DNA from: JBJYIN01 sp046237015
GTDB taxonomy: Bacteria; Pseudomonadota; Gammaproteobacteria; Enterobacterales; Enterobacteriaceae
Length of the DNA: 64,000 nt
Assembly (NCBI RefSeq): GCF_046237015.1
Contig: NZ_JBJYIN010000007.1
Span: 124,001 to 188,000 of the forward strand
Reading direction: 5' to 3'
Under the pieces are notes generated by a model. It ran no database searches and was not told the origin of the DNA. It saw nothing but the letters and a program-made list of their open reading frames with translations. Below, one piece after another: positions 1 to 9,045 of the stretch. Position 1 is the first letter of the stretch. Every line of letters begins with the position of its first letter. The translations under genes were made by a program, and so were the position numbers.

Positions 1-184
1 CTAGGGGGCGACTGATTCTCCTGCAAGTAGTGTTTTATCAGCGTTCGGTTATAACTTATTGCCGAAAAGAATAGTTATCGGGGTGGAGGAACCGATATTT
101 TCTTTTGGTCGAGAAAAATGCTTCTCATCATCAGGCTAATTGATACATCATGAGAAAATCTACGCATTATCAGGGAATAGAATA

Positions 185-790
185 ATGACGCTTTATCAGA
201 TAAAGCCTGCTTTTCAGGCGCTTTTGCGCCCATTGATGTTCTGGTTGTATCAACAACGTGTTACCGCCAATCACATTACTCTCGCTGCTATGGCACTTTC
301 CTTTATCACTGGCGCGGTGTTGATCCTTTTCCCTTATCCTGGTTTCTTCGCACTCTTGCCTGTCGTGTTGTTTTTACGTATGGCGCTCAATGCGCTGGAT
401 GGCATGTTGGCGCGTGAGTGCAACCAAAAATCACGCCTGGGGGCTATTCTCAATGAGACTGGCGATGTGCTCTCCGATGTCGCACTCTATCTACCTTTTA
501 TGTTGCTTGAGCACAGTAATCCGTTGTTGGTATTGGCGATGCTGTTCTGTGCCGTCATGTCGGAGTTCTGCGGTGTGCTGGCGCAAACCATTAATGGCGT
601 ACGAAGTTATGCCGGCCCGATGGGAAAAAGCGATAGGGCACTGGTATTGGGTACCTGGGGATTGGTACTGGCGATCTGGCCATCGCTGGTACAATGGAAT
701 AACGTTGTATGGGGGATCGTAATCGTGTTGTTGCTGTGGACGGTCTTCAATCGTTGTCGTAGCGCATTATGTGACGAGGGGGCGAAATAA
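185..790 (+). CDS. ynbA: CDP-alcohol phosphatidyltransferase family inner-membrane protein YnbA
   Basis: A 201-residue membrane protein, the same length as E. coli YnbA as I remember it. The family signature of CDP-alcohol phosphatidyltransferases is visible as DGMLAR followed by a second acidic cluster (GAILNETGD). These enzymes transfer a phosphatidyl group from CDP-diacylglycerol to an alcohol; the acceptor here is unknown. Several hydrophobic segments span the protein. The start at 185 is chosen because MTLYQIKP matches the family N-terminus and an AGGGAA stretch precedes it; an in-frame upstream ATG at 140 is less likely. First gene of the run ynbA-ynbC-ynbD; the usual second gene ynbB (a CdsA-like CDP-diglyceride synthase) is absent from the 48-base gap before ynbC. 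Confidence 0.9.
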   Translation: MTLYQIKPAFQALLRPLMFWLYQQRVTANHITLAAMALSFITGAVLILFPYPGFFALLPVVLFLRMALNALDGMLARECNQKSRLGAILNETGDVLSDVALYLPFMLLEHSNPLLVLAMLFCAVMSEFCGVLAQTINGVRSYAGPMGKSDRALVLGTWGLVLAIWPSLVQWNNVVWGIVIVLLLWTVFNRCRSALCDEGAK

Positions 791-838
791 TGCTACCCAG
801 TTTCTTTTTCGCAAGCAAAACAACAGGGAATCATCTTC

Positions 839-2599
839 ATGATTAATACACGGACGCCGGACGAGCGGCAATTTTTGACCAGTGATAACACGGAACTGTT
901 TTATCGCTATTGGCCTGCAACATCGGCGGGTGCAACGCCGAAAGTGATCGTGTTGTTCCATCGCGGACATGAGCATTCAGGGCGCCTGCAACATATTGTC
1001 GACGAACTGGCGATGCCAGGCACCACGTTTTATGCCTGGGATGCCCGTGGACACGGTCGCTCTCCCGGTCAACGTGGTTATAGCCCATCGCTGGCCCGTT
1101 CAGTACAGGATGTTGATGAGTTTGTCCGTTTTGCGGCGGCTGATAGTCAGGCGTCAATGGACGATGTGGTAGTGGTCGCACAAAGCGTTGGCGCGGTTCT
1201 GGCCGCAACGTGGGCACATGATTATGCCCCAGCCATTCGCGGTCTGGTGCTGGCTTCTCCGGCGTTTAAAGTCAAACTGTATGTACCGTTTGCCCGTCAA
1301 GGGCTGGCGTTGATGTACCGGTTACGCGGTCTCTTTTTCGTTAATTCCTACGTTAAAGGCAAGTATTTGACACATGACCCGCAACGGGTGGCGAGTTTTA
1401 ATCAGGACCCACTGATTACCCGCCCCATTGCGGTAAACATTCTCCTCGATCTCTACAAAACAGCAGAACGTATTGTCAGCGATGCCAGCGCGATTACGTT
1501 ACCGGTGCAGATGCTGGTTTCCGGGGAGGATTACGTTGTACACCGCCAACCACAGATCGATTTTTACCAACGACTACGCAACCCGTTGAAGGAGTTGCAT
1601 GTACTGCCGGGTTTTTATCACGATACGTTGGGTGAAAAGGAGAGACATGTTGCGTTCGATAAAATGCGCGAATTCATCGATACGCTCTATGCCGCGCCAC
1701 CACAGCGTTTTGATTATAGCCATGAAGATCGCTGGAGTCCGGGGGCGGATACCTGGCGGATGTTAAACGGCGGGCCGGAACCTTACTCGATGGACGATAT
1801 GGCGTATCGCGGCCTGCGTTATGGCATGAAAATGCTGGGGACTCAGTCTACAGGGGTACGTCTGGGGTTTGAAACGGGGTTTGATTCGGGCAGTACGCTG
1901 GATTATGTCTATCGTAACCAGCCTCAGGGCAGTAGCGCACTGGGACGTTTGATTGATAAAAATTACCTCAATAGCGTCGGCTGGAAAGGGATCCGCCAGC
2001 GAAAAATTCATCTCCAGATGTTAATTCAGCGTGCTGTAGCGAAGCTGGTTGAACAGGGAAAAACAGTAAGAGTCGTGGATGTCGCGGCTGGACATGGACG
2101 CTATGTGCTTGACGCTCTGGAGGGGGAAACGGACGTGAGTGAAATCCTGTTGCGTGATTACAGTGAACTGAATGTGACGAAAGGACAGGAGATGATCGCC
2201 AGCCGTAATATGTCAGAGCGGGCGCGTTTTGAACAGGGTGATGCCTTTAACCGCGAAGAACTGGCCGCGTTGGAGCCCCGCCCAACACTCGGTATTGTCT
2301 CTGGATTGTATGAGTTGTTTCCGGAGAACACGCCGGTGCGTCATTCGCTTGCTGGATTGGCAGAGGCCATTGAGCCAGGCGGTATCCTGATTTACACCGG
2401 TCAACCGTGGCATCCGCAGCTAAAAACCATCGCCTGGTCGCTTACCAGCCATAAAGATGGCAAAGCCTGGGTGATGCGTGTGCGTACGCAGGGGGAAATG
2501 GATGCGTTGGTACGCGAGGCGGGTTTTGATAAATGCACTCAGTTGATTGACGAGTGGGGAATTTTCACCGTTTCTATGGCGGTACGCCGGGCATCATGA
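839..2599 (+). CDS. ynbC: Two-domain alpha/beta hydrolase - SAM methyltransferase YnbC
   Basis: A 586-residue fusion. Residues about 10-290 form an alpha/beta hydrolase of the monoacylglycerol-lipase type: nucleophile elbow AQSVG (Ser116), an acidic residue near 231 (GEDYV) and a likely catalytic His261 (GFYHD). Residues about 320-585 look like a SAM-dependent methyltransferase, with a motif I glycine-rich loop VDVAAGHGR at 413-421. The combination matches E. coli YnbC. The substrate is unknown; lying between a phosphatidyltransferase and a lipid-phosphatase-like protein suggests lysophospholipid or lipid head-group chemistry (inference). Its stop overlaps the next start as ATGA, so translation is probably coupled. 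Confidence 0.9.
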   Translation: MINTRTPDERQFLTSDNTELFYRYWPATSAGATPKVIVLFHRGHEHSGRLQHIVDELAMPGTTFYAWDARGHGRSPGQRGYSPSLARSVQDVDEFVRFAAADSQASMDDVVVVAQSVGAVLAATWAHDYAPAIRGLVLASPAFKVKLYVPFARQGLALMYRLRGLFFVNSYVKGKYLTHDPQRVASFNQDPLITRPIAVNILLDLYKTAERIVSDASAITLPVQMLVSGEDYVVHRQPQIDFYQRLRNPLKELHVLPGFYHDTLGEKERHVAFDKMREFIDTLYAAPPQRFDYSHEDRWSPGADTWRMLNGGPEPYSMDDMAYRGLRYGMKMLGTQSTGVRLGFETGFDSGSTLDYVYRNQPQGSSALGRLIDKNYLNSVGWKGIRQRKIHLQMLIQRAVAKLVEQGKTVRVVDVAAGHGRYVLDALEGETDVSEILLRDYSELNVTKGQEMIASRNMSERARFEQGDAFNREELAALEPRPTLGIVSGLYELFPENTPVRHSLAGLAEAIEPGGILIYTGQPWHPQLKTIAWSLTSHKDGKAWVMRVRTQGEMDALVREAGFDKCTQLIDEWGIFTVSMAVRRAS

Positions 2600-3885
2600 C
2601 AACACGACGTTCTGTTTACTGGCAGGGGATTGGCTGGTTGATTCTGCTCGCCCCATTTTTCTTTTTGACTTACGGGCAGGCTAATCAGTTTACGGCTGGA
2701 CGAGAAAACATTGGCAGTCTGGTTTTTGGCTGGGAGCGGCATATTCCTTTTGTGCCGCTGAGCATCATCCCATATTGGAGTTTGGATTTGCTGTATGGCT
2801 TATCGCTGTTCGTTTGCTCGTCATTGAATGAGCAGCGCCGGCTGGTCGGTCGTTTACTGCTTGCCTCGCTGATCGCCTGCGCTGGTTTTTTGTTATTCCC
2901 GCTGCAATTTACCTTTATCAGACCAGAATTGAGCGGTCTTTCCGGTTGGTTATTCGGTCAATTGGAGCAGTTTGATTTACCGTACAACCAGTCGCCATCA
3001 TTACACATTATTCTTTGCTGGCTATTGTGGCGGCATTTTCAGCGCCATCTGACGATGACCCGATGGCAGACGCTGAACAGTAGCTGGTTTTTGCTGATCG
3101 CCTTATCGGTTCTGACTACATGGCAGCATCACGTTATTGATGTGATCACGGGGTTCGCCGTCGGTATGATTATCGATTGGCTGATTCCGGAACAGGGTAA
3201 ATGGCGCTGGTGTTGTGCCGTGGGGAAACACCAGGTTCTGGCAAAACGGTATCTTTGCGGTGCACTAGTTTGTTTGGCCGGAGCCTTTCTGACGGCTTGG
3301 CTGTGGTGGCCAACGGTGGCGCTGTTAATTGTGGCACTCGCTTACGGCGTGTTGGGTGTCGATGCGTTACAAAAAGATGAGAAGGGGCAACTAGCGCCTC
3401 CCGTCTGGTGGCTGTTGCTACCCTGGCGAATAGGGATGATGCTTTCCATGCGCCTCTATACCCGTCGCTTACCGTCGTTCAGCCAACTGGCCGATGGTGT
3501 ATCCTTGGGGGTATACCCGCGTATGCCTCCAAAGCAGCATGCGGTATTGGATCTGACCAGCGAATTTTCCCGTTCTCGGGCTCTACACAGCGTTGCTTAT
3601 TATTGTGTGCCCATGTTGGATCTGGTTAAGCCCGATGACGCTACGCTTCGTCGCGCGGTGGATGAACTGGAGCGATTGCGGCTAGCACATGGCAGCGTAC
3701 TGATTCACTGTGCGCTGGGGCTTTCGCGCAGTGCGCTGGTTGCAACCGCTTGGTTGTTGCAGCGTTATCCTCATCTGACTCCGGCACAAGCGGTTGCACA
3801 AGTGCGCATGGCTCGCCCACCAGTCGTGTTTCCTAATGAATATATGGAGTTACTGGAAAGATGGAAAACCAAAATTCCAATGTAA
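2596..3885 (+). CDS. ynbD: Membrane PAP2-like / dual-specificity phosphatase fusion YnbD
   Basis: A 429-residue inner-membrane protein. The N-terminal ~250 residues are hydrophobic and carry PAP2-like hallmarks: PSLH at 134-137 and a His-His...Asp cluster at 178-182. The C-terminal soluble part carries the cysteine phosphatase signature HCALGLSRS (371-379, HCX5R). Two unrelated phosphatase folds in one chain is the YnbD architecture. A start at 2596 gives a 4-base ATGA overlap with ynbC and the expected N-terminus. The likely role is dephosphorylating a lipid or phosphatidylglycerol-phosphate-like intermediate in the ynb pathway (inference from domains and operon). Confidence 0.9.
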   Translation: MTTRRSVYWQGIGWLILLAPFFFLTYGQANQFTAGRENIGSLVFGWERHIPFVPLSIIPYWSLDLLYGLSLFVCSSLNEQRRLVGRLLLASLIACAGFLLFPLQFTFIRPELSGLSGWLFGQLEQFDLPYNQSPSLHIILCWLLWRHFQRHLTMTRWQTLNSSWFLLIALSVLTTWQHHVIDVITGFAVGMIIDWLIPEQGKWRWCCAVGKHQVLAKRYLCGALVCLAGAFLTAWLWWPTVALLIVALAYGVLGVDALQKDEKGQLAPPVWWLLLPWRIGMMLSMRLYTRRLPSFSQLADGVSLGVYPRMPPKQHAVLDLTSEFSRSRALHSVAYYCVPMLDLVKPDDATLRRAVDELERLRLAHGSVLIHCALGLSRSALVATAWLLQRYPHLTPAQAVAQVRMARPPVVFPNEYMELLERWKTKIPM

Positions 3886-4298
3886 CAAACCAGATCGATC
3901 TGCAAACGCGCTTCGTTCAGCAAACCCTGAAAAGTGGACGTTTCTTTCTGATCTTTTCCATTCCACCGATGACATGGGTGATATTCGCCGACCCGCTGGT
4001 TTTTCCCCGTATTTTTATCGCATTACTATGCGGTATCGTCTGGTTTGGTTGTTGGCGTATTTGGTTAGACGAGCACTATTTCATGTTGATGAGTGAAGAA
4101 AATAACCACCTTGCCGGAGAGGCACTCTTTGCTATCTGGCGCAGAGAAAAACTACAAAAGCTCGCGTTTGTCGAGCGTCAACGAGGCGCACTGAATCTGT
4201 ATCGACGTACAATGTGGTCCACGGGAGTATTGTGGATGACTTGGCTGATGGCGTTGTTATGGGATTATGTCACTTCTTCATCTCCCGGTATTTTATAA
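3861..4298 (+). CDS. Small hypothetical inner-membrane protein, last gene of the ynb operon
   Basis: A 145-residue protein that I do not recognise. Two hydrophobic segments lie close together near residues 26-66, and one or two more near the C-terminus (about 118-140). Charged, Arg/Glu-rich residues between them (about 80-110) suggest a cytoplasmic loop. It overlaps the end of ynbD by 25 bases in another frame, so it is almost certainly co-transcribed with and translationally linked to the ynb genes. A strong hairpin terminator follows at 4364. I know of no counterpart in the E. coli K-12 ynb operon. Confidence 0.75.
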   Translation: MENQNSNVTNQIDLQTRFVQQTLKSGRFFLIFSIPPMTWVIFADPLVFPRIFIALLCGIVWFGCWRIWLDEHYFMLMSEENNHLAGEALFAIWRREKLQKLAFVERQRGALNLYRRTMWSTGVLWMTWLMALLWDYVTSSSPGIL

Positions 4299-4363
4299 AC
4301 GCGAGAGCAGCAATATTTGTTACGGCAACGTCTTAAGAGCTTTACTTGAGGCTGTTTGAAGTA

Positions 4364-4398
4364 AAAATCCACGCAATTGCGTGGATTTTAAAGGTTTT
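4364..4398. terminator. Bidirectional terminator between the ynb operon and ychF
   Basis: A perfect 26-base palindrome at 4364-4389 (AAAATCCACGCA arms) is followed on the + strand by a T-run at about 4395-4400. A-rich sequence on the other side gives a U-tail on the minus strand, so it can end both the ynb operon and ychF. Confidence 0.8.
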
Positions 4399-4447
4399 TT
4401 TAGTCTTCATGCGATGCTGTGAGATCACATGAGACAACAGAATTAAA

Positions 4448-5539
4448 TTAGACGTTAAATAAGAAGTTCATCACATCACCATCCTTGACGATATACTCCT
4501 TACCTTCTGAACGCATTTTCCCTGCTTCCTTCGCACCTTGCTCACCTTTGTAGGTGATAAAGTCTTCATAGGAAATAGTCTGGGCGCGGATGAAGCCTTT
4601 CTCGAAGTCGGTGTGAATTTTACCAGCCGCCTGCGGGGCGGTAGCGCCGACAGAGATGGTCCAGGCACGAACTTCTTTCACGCCAGCGGTGAAGTAGGTT
4701 TGCAGGTTCAGCAGTTCATAGCCTGCGCGGATAACGCGGTTCAGGCCAGGTTCTTCCAGACCTAACTCAGCCATAAATTCTTCGCGGTCGGCATCGTCCA
4801 GTTCCGCAATATCTGATTCAACGGCCGCGCAGACGGCAACGACAACAGAACCTTCAGCGGCAGCGATTTCGCGTACTTTATCGAGGTACGGGTTATTTTC
4901 GAAACCGTCTTCGTTGACGTTAGCGATGTACATGGTGGGTTTCAACGTCAGGAAGCTCAGATAACGGATGGCCGCTTTATCTTCATCCGTTAGGTCAAGC
5001 GAGCGTAACATTCCTGCATTTTCCAGATGAGGTAAACATTTCTCCAGCGCAGCCAGTTCAGCCTTAGCATCTTTATCACCGCCTTTGGCTTTCTTTTGCA
5101 CTCGATGCATGGCGCGTTCACACGTATCTAAGTCGGACAACGCCAATTCAGTATTGATCACGTCGATGTCATCGGCAGGGTCAACTTTGTTATTCACATG
5201 AATGATGTTGTCGTTTTCAAAGCAGCGTACAACGTGGCCGATAGCCTCGGTTTCACGGATGTTAGTCAGAAATTGGTTGCCCAGGCCTTCGCCTTTGGAA
5301 GCGCCTTTAACCAGACCCGCAATATCAACAAATTCCATGGTGGTAGGGAGAATACGCTGCGGTTTGACGATTTCAGCCAGTTTATCCAAACGAGCGTCGG
5401 GCATTGGCACCACACCGGTATTTGGCTCAATGGTACAAAATGGGAAATTGGCCGCTTCGATACCGGCTTTGGTCAACGCATTGAACAGAGTGGATTTACC
5501 GACGTTCGGCAGTCCGACGATACCGCATTTGAATCCCAT
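4448..5539 (-). CDS. ychF: Redox-regulated ATPase / translation-associated P-loop protein YchF
   Basis: A 363-residue Obg-family P-loop protein (OLA1/YchF), full length. Visible motifs are the Walker A GLPNVGKST at residues 9-17, the switch DIAGLVKGASKGEGLG, the NVNE element that replaces the usual NKxD and gives ATP preference, and a C-terminal TGS domain. It binds ribosomes and is linked to the oxidative-stress response in E. coli. It lies downstream of pth on the same strand, separated by 130 bases; that pairing is conserved in enterobacteria. Confidence 0.97.
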   Translation of the reverse strand: MGFKCGIVGLPNVGKSTLFNALTKAGIEAANFPFCTIEPNTGVVPMPDARLDKLAEIVKPQRILPTTMEFVDIAGLVKGASKGEGLGNQFLTNIRETEAIGHVVRCFENDNIIHVNNKVDPADDIDVINTELALSDLDTCERAMHRVQKKAKGGDKDAKAELAALEKCLPHLENAGMLRSLDLTDEDKAAIRYLSFLTLKPTMYIANVNEDGFENNPYLDKVREIAAAEGSVVVAVCAAVESDIAELDDADREEFMAELGLEEPGLNRVIRAGYELLNLQTYFTAGVKEVRAWTISVGATAPQAAGKIHTDFEKGFIRAQTISYEDFITYKGEQGAKEAGKMRSEGKEYIVKDGDVMNFLFNV

Positions 5540-5669
5540 ATTTCTATCACCTTAAATAACTTATTAATCAGACAATTGTGTGATATTGCCTGTCAGAATG
5601 AAAACATTTCGGCCGATTATACACAGAATGACGATTTATCTCGAACGGCCATTCGCATCGGTAGGCGAA

Positions 5670-6257
5670 TTATGCTGCTTTAAACGCATGTAAACGGTTC
5701 ATTGCTTTCACCATATCTTCCTTCAACAAAATTTCTGTGCAGCGTATGGCTTCATCAATTGCATCGTCGATCAATGTTTGCTCACTCATCGGCGGCTTAC
5801 CTAGCACAAAGCCAGTAACCTTATTTTTATCACCCGGGTGACCAATGCCAATGCGTAAACGATGAAAGTTCGGGTTGTTACCCAATTTACTGATGATGTC
5901 TTTCAACCCGTTATGACCGCCGTGTCCGCCCCCGAGCTTAAGCTTGGCGACGCCTGGCAATAAGTCTAATTCATCATGGGCGACCAAGATTTCATCGGGT
6001 TGAATGCGATAAAATGTCGCTATAGCGGAAACAGACTTACCACTGAGGTTCATGAAAGTGGTAGGAACTAACAGGCGAATGTCATGCCCAGCCAGCGTTA
6101 AGCGGGAGGTATAACCGAAAAACTTGCTTTCTTCTTTCAAGGGCTGACGATAGATTTCAGCCAGGCGGTCAACATACCATGCTCCCGCGTTATGGCGGGT
6201 TGCCGCATATTCAGCGCCAGGATTTGCCAAACCAACGATTAATTTAATGCTACTCAC
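5670..6257 (-). CDS. pth: Peptidyl-tRNA hydrolase
   Basis: A 195-residue enzyme that releases peptides from prematurely dissociated peptidyl-tRNA. Family hallmarks are LANPGAEYAATRHNAG with the catalytic His22, FMNLSGKSV, VAHDELDL and GGHGGHNGLKDI. The start codon is GTG (complement of 6255-6257), which gives the standard N-terminus; the Shine-Dalgarno is weak (GGA). It sits upstream of ychF as in E. coli. Confidence 0.97.
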   Translation of the reverse strand: MSSIKLIVGLANPGAEYAATRHNAGAWYVDRLAEIYRQPLKEESKFFGYTSRLTLAGHDIRLLVPTTFMNLSGKSVSAIATFYRIQPDEILVAHDELDLLPGVAKLKLGGGHGGHNGLKDIISKLGNNPNFHRLRIGIGHPGDKNKVTGFVLGKPPMSEQTLIDDAIDEAIRCTEILLKEDMVKAMNRLHAFKAA

Positions 6258-6424
6258 GGTAATATTCCAAATTGCACGACATACCCGTATTCAACTCACC
6301 AACTCATCTTTTCCCCCAGGGGAGGACGATGCGTTTAAAACGGTTCAGTTGTCCTGTGACTAGAATCTAATAGGGAGGAACAGCGTGCGCCATGTAAATA
6401 ATGAAGGCCGTTAGTTTACACACA

Positions 6425-6432
6425 GGGCAGGG
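6425..6432 (+). other. KOPS motif, left of dif
   Basis: GGGCAGGG on the + strand, pointing towards dif; intergenic between pth and ychH. Confidence 0.45.
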
Positions 6433-6544
6433 TGAACGCCAAACCTCCAGTACAATGCTGTGAATTAATACCAGAATGGAACTATTTAAAATATTGTCTA
6501 TTTATTTGTTTAAAAGTAAAAAAATATGAATTTCACCCTATATC

Positions 6545-6560
6545 TGTGATCTTTACCGCA
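6545..6560 (+). promoter_or_regulatory. Candidate CRP site of the ychH promoter
   Basis: TGTGATCTTTACCGCA has a perfect left CRP half-site and a degenerate right half. Its centre (about 6552.5) lies about 42 bases before the start point predicted from the -10 box at 6583, which is the class II spacing. E. coli ychH is a known CRP-activated gene. Confidence 0.6.
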
Positions 6561-6582
6561 ATCATCCGACCACTTCATTGTC

Positions 6583-6588
6583 TATAAT
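6583..6588 (+). promoter_or_regulatory. ychH -10 box
   Basis: A perfect TATAAT with no recognisable -35 hexamer at the correct distance, as expected for an activator-dependent promoter. The 397-base gap 6258-6654 otherwise contains only the pth promoter side, one KOPS motif (6425) and AT-rich sequence without an ORF. Confidence 0.65.
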
Positions 6589-6654
6589 TACATCAAGGTA
6601 AAACTGACTGGGCAGCAATTTCATTCATCCACCGAGTTTATCTGGAGGTGACAG

Positions 6655-6924
6655 ATGAAACGTAAAAGCGCAACGCTATTAGGGAATGTCCTGATGGGGT
6701 TAGGCATGGTCTTGATGATTGGCGGAATTGGTTATTCAATTGTCAGTCAATTCCCTGAGTTGAATATACCTAATTATATGACTTATATCGACCTGGTAGG
6801 TATTTTCGCGGGTGCTATTTTCTGGCTGGTGGGTGCCAGAATTAGTGGTCGTGAAGAGGTCGCAGATCGTTATTGGTGGGTTAAGCATTTTGATAAACGT
6901 TGCCGCCGCCAGCGTCATTCCTAA
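6655..6924 (+). CDS. ychH: Stress-induced two-TM membrane protein YchH (DUF2583)
   Basis: An 89-residue protein with two transmembrane helices (about 10-30 and 41-60) and a basic C-terminal tail rich in Arg/Lys. It matches YchH in size, sequence style and position between pth and prs. E. coli YchH is induced by stress and cAMP-CRP; its molecular role is not settled. A strong Shine-Dalgarno (GGAGGTG) lies upstream of the ATG. Confidence 0.92.
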   Translation: MKRKSATLLGNVLMGLGMVLMIGGIGYSIVSQFPELNIPNYMTYIDLVGIFAGAIFWLVGARISGREEVADRYWWVKHFDKRCRRQRHS

Positions 6925-6946
6925 ATGATGTTTTGAGCGGAATATT

Positions 6947-6982
6947 AAACCCGTTATGGTAAATCTGCCGTAGCGGGTTTTT
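6947..6982 (+). terminator. ychH terminator
   Basis: AAACCCG...CGGGTTTTT stem with a T-run, 22 bases after the ychH stop. Confidence 0.7.
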
Positions 6983-7036
6983 CAGTTAAAATGCATTGTT
7001 TTTAATTTGGCTAAAGTGAAACCTAATTTTTCATAC

Positions 7037-7070
7037 AAAAAAGTCACCAGTTTTACTGGTGACTTTTTTA
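7037..7070. terminator. Bidirectional terminator between ychH and prs
   Basis: A 15-bp perfect stem (arm AAAAAAGTCACCAGT) with a TTT loop. The A/T-run ends make it functional on both strands, and it mainly ends prs. Confidence 0.85.
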
Positions 7071-7099
7071 TCGTCAAAGACCGGTAAGGGCAAAGACGA

Positions 7100-8047
7100 T
7101 TAATGCTCAAACATGGCAGAAATGGATTCTTCGTTGCTGATACGGCGAATCGCTTCGGCCAGCATACCTGAGAGCGTTAGTGTACGGACATTCGGCAGTG
7201 ATTTAATGTGATCCGTTAATGGAATGGTATCGCAGACAATCACTTCATCAATGACGGAATTCTTAATATTGTCATAGGCGTTGCCAGAGAAGATGGGGTG
7301 AGTCGCATAGGCGAATACGCGTTTAGCTCCCCGTTCTTTTAACGCTTCAGCCGCTTTACATAACGTGCCGCCAGTATCGATCATATCGTCAACCAGAATG
7401 CAGTCACGACCGGCAACATCACCGATGATATGCATTACCTGAGACACATTAGCGCGTGGACGACGTTTATCGATGATAGCCATATCGGTATCGTTTAGCA
7501 GCTTGGCGATAGCCCGGGCACGAACGACGCCGCCAATATCAGGGGAAACCACAATCGGATTCTCCAGATTTTGTTGCAGCATGTCTTCCAGCAGGATTGG
7601 ACTACCGAAAACGTTATCGACTGGAACGTCAAAGAAGCCTTGAATCTGTTCTGCGTGCAGATCTACCGTTAGCACACGGTCAACGCCTACGCTGGACAGG
7701 AAATCGGCAACCACTTTGGCCGTGATAGGTACACGAGCAGAACGAACCCGACGATCCTGGCGAGCATAACCAAAATAAGGAATAACAGCAGTGATGCGCC
7801 CCGCGGAGGCACGACGCAGTGCATCAACCATAACAACAAGTTCCATCAGATTGTCATTGGTTGGTGCGCAGGTGGACTGGATGATGAAAATATCACCACC
7901 GCGTACATTTTCATTAATTTGCACGCTGACTTCGCCATCACTAAAACGACCGACGGCGGCGTCGCCAAGGCTAGTGTACAAACGGTTGGCAATACGTTGT
8001 GCTAGTTCCGGGATGGCGTTACCAGCAAAAAGCTTCATATCAGGCAC
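7100..8047 (-). CDS. prs: Ribose-phosphate diphosphokinase (PRPP synthetase)
   Basis: A 315-residue enzyme that makes PRPP from ribose 5-phosphate and ATP, feeding purine, pyrimidine, NAD, His and Trp synthesis. It is almost identical in sequence to E. coli Prs, including the PRPP-binding DDMIDTGGTL and the ATP-loop sequence RQDRRVRSARVPITAK. The true start is the GTG at 8045-8047 (VPDMKLFAGN), not the longer in-frame ATG at 8086: the GAGG box and family length fit only the GTG. A 137-base leader separates it from ispE upstream, as in E. coli. Confidence 0.97.
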   Translation of the reverse strand: MPDMKLFAGNAIPELAQRIANRLYTSLGDAAVGRFSDGEVSVQINENVRGGDIFIIQSTCAPTNDNLMELVVMVDALRRASAGRITAVIPYFGYARQDRRVRSARVPITAKVVADFLSSVGVDRVLTVDLHAEQIQGFFDVPVDNVFGSPILLEDMLQQNLENPIVVSPDIGGVVRARAIAKLLNDTDMAIIDKRRPRANVSQVMHIIGDVAGRDCILVDDMIDTGGTLCKAAEALKERGAKRVFAYATHPIFSGNAYDNIKNSVIDEVIVCDTIPLTDHIKSLPNVRTLTLSGMLAEAIRRISNEESISAMFEH

Positions 8048-8184
8048 GAGAAGAACCTCAGGCTTGCGTCCAGAGAAATATTGCACCTGCTTGCATTTGG
8101 GAGCAGAGCGTAATCACAGGCACAATATGCATACGGGTGTATGAATCAGGTTTGATAAAACGCAACAGCGAGTGTTATCAAAAC

Positions 8185-9042
8185 CTAAAATTGCCCGGAA
8201 AGTGTACGTTGCAACGGAGAGACATTTACGCCTCGCGCAACAAAACCGTTTAACCATTCCGGGGCCTGGTCAAGCACCTGGCGGGCTTCGGACTCGGTGT
8301 CGAATTCAGCAAACACACAAGCTCCTGTTCCTGTCAGGCGCGCCGGAGCGTATTCTAACAGCCATGAAAGTAGCTGTTCAACCTCACGAAAACGTTTTCT
8401 TGCGATAGCTTCACAATCATTGACAAAGGTCTGGTTTAATAGCGTCTCTAACGATCGCACTGGAGAGTCCCGTTTTAGCAACGGATCGCGAAAAATCAGA
8501 GGGGTGGCAATGCTGATTCCAGGATGCGCGACCAGATACCATTTTTCCGGTGGTGACGCAGGGGTCAGTTTTTCGCCGATACCCTCTGCGAACGCGGCAT
8601 GGCCTCGGATGAATACCGGAACATCAGCACCCAATTGTAACCCTAGCGCTGCTAACGTATCGGTGTCCAATCCACACTTCCACACGTGATTCAGCGCGAC
8701 CAATACAGTGGCGGCGTTAGACGATCCCCCGCCAAGTCCTCCTCCCATCGGCAAGCGTTTATCGATATGGATATCTGCACCAAGATGAGGGGAGACAACG
8801 TGATTTTGTAATAGGCGAGCTGCACGAACGATCAGATTATCTTCGTTTTCGACGCCCACCAGCGGTGTAAGCAGATTGATATGGTCATCTTGACGCGGCG
8901 TAATGGTTAATGTGTCACCGTAGTCAAGAAATTGGAACAGTGTTTGTAGCAGATGATATCCATCCGCTCTTTGACCCGTGATGTAGAGGAAAAGATTGAG
9001 CTTGGCGGGTGAGGGCCATTTTTCAATGTAATGGGATTGCAT
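8185..9042 (-). CDS. ispE: 4-diphosphocytidyl-2-C-methyl-D-erythritol kinase
   Basis: A 285-residue GHMP kinase of the MEP isoprenoid pathway that phosphorylates CDP-ME at the 2-hydroxyl. It shows the GHMP N-terminal WPSPAKLNLFLYI with catalytic Lys, and the ATP loop LPMGGGLGGGSSNAAT. It follows lolB with a 3-base gap and precedes prs, the standard enterobacterial order lolB-ispE-prs. Confidence 0.97.
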   Translation of the reverse strand: MQSHYIEKWPSPAKLNLFLYITGQRADGYHLLQTLFQFLDYGDTLTITPRQDDHINLLTPLVGVENEDNLIVRAARLLQNHVVSPHLGADIHIDKRLPMGGGLGGGSSNAATVLVALNHVWKCGLDTDTLAALGLQLGADVPVFIRGHAAFAEGIGEKLTPASPPEKWYLVAHPGISIATPLIFRDPLLKRDSPVRSLETLLNQTFVNDCEAIARKRFREVEQLLSWLLEYAPARLTGTGACVFAEFDTESEARQVLDQAPEWLNGFVARGVNVSPLQRTLSGQF

Positions 9043-9045
9043 GAT

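Noticed and set aside
1..184. Possible 3' end of ynbB or another gene before ynbA
   Set aside because: No open frame extends through this segment; it looks like promoter or leader sequence for ynbA.
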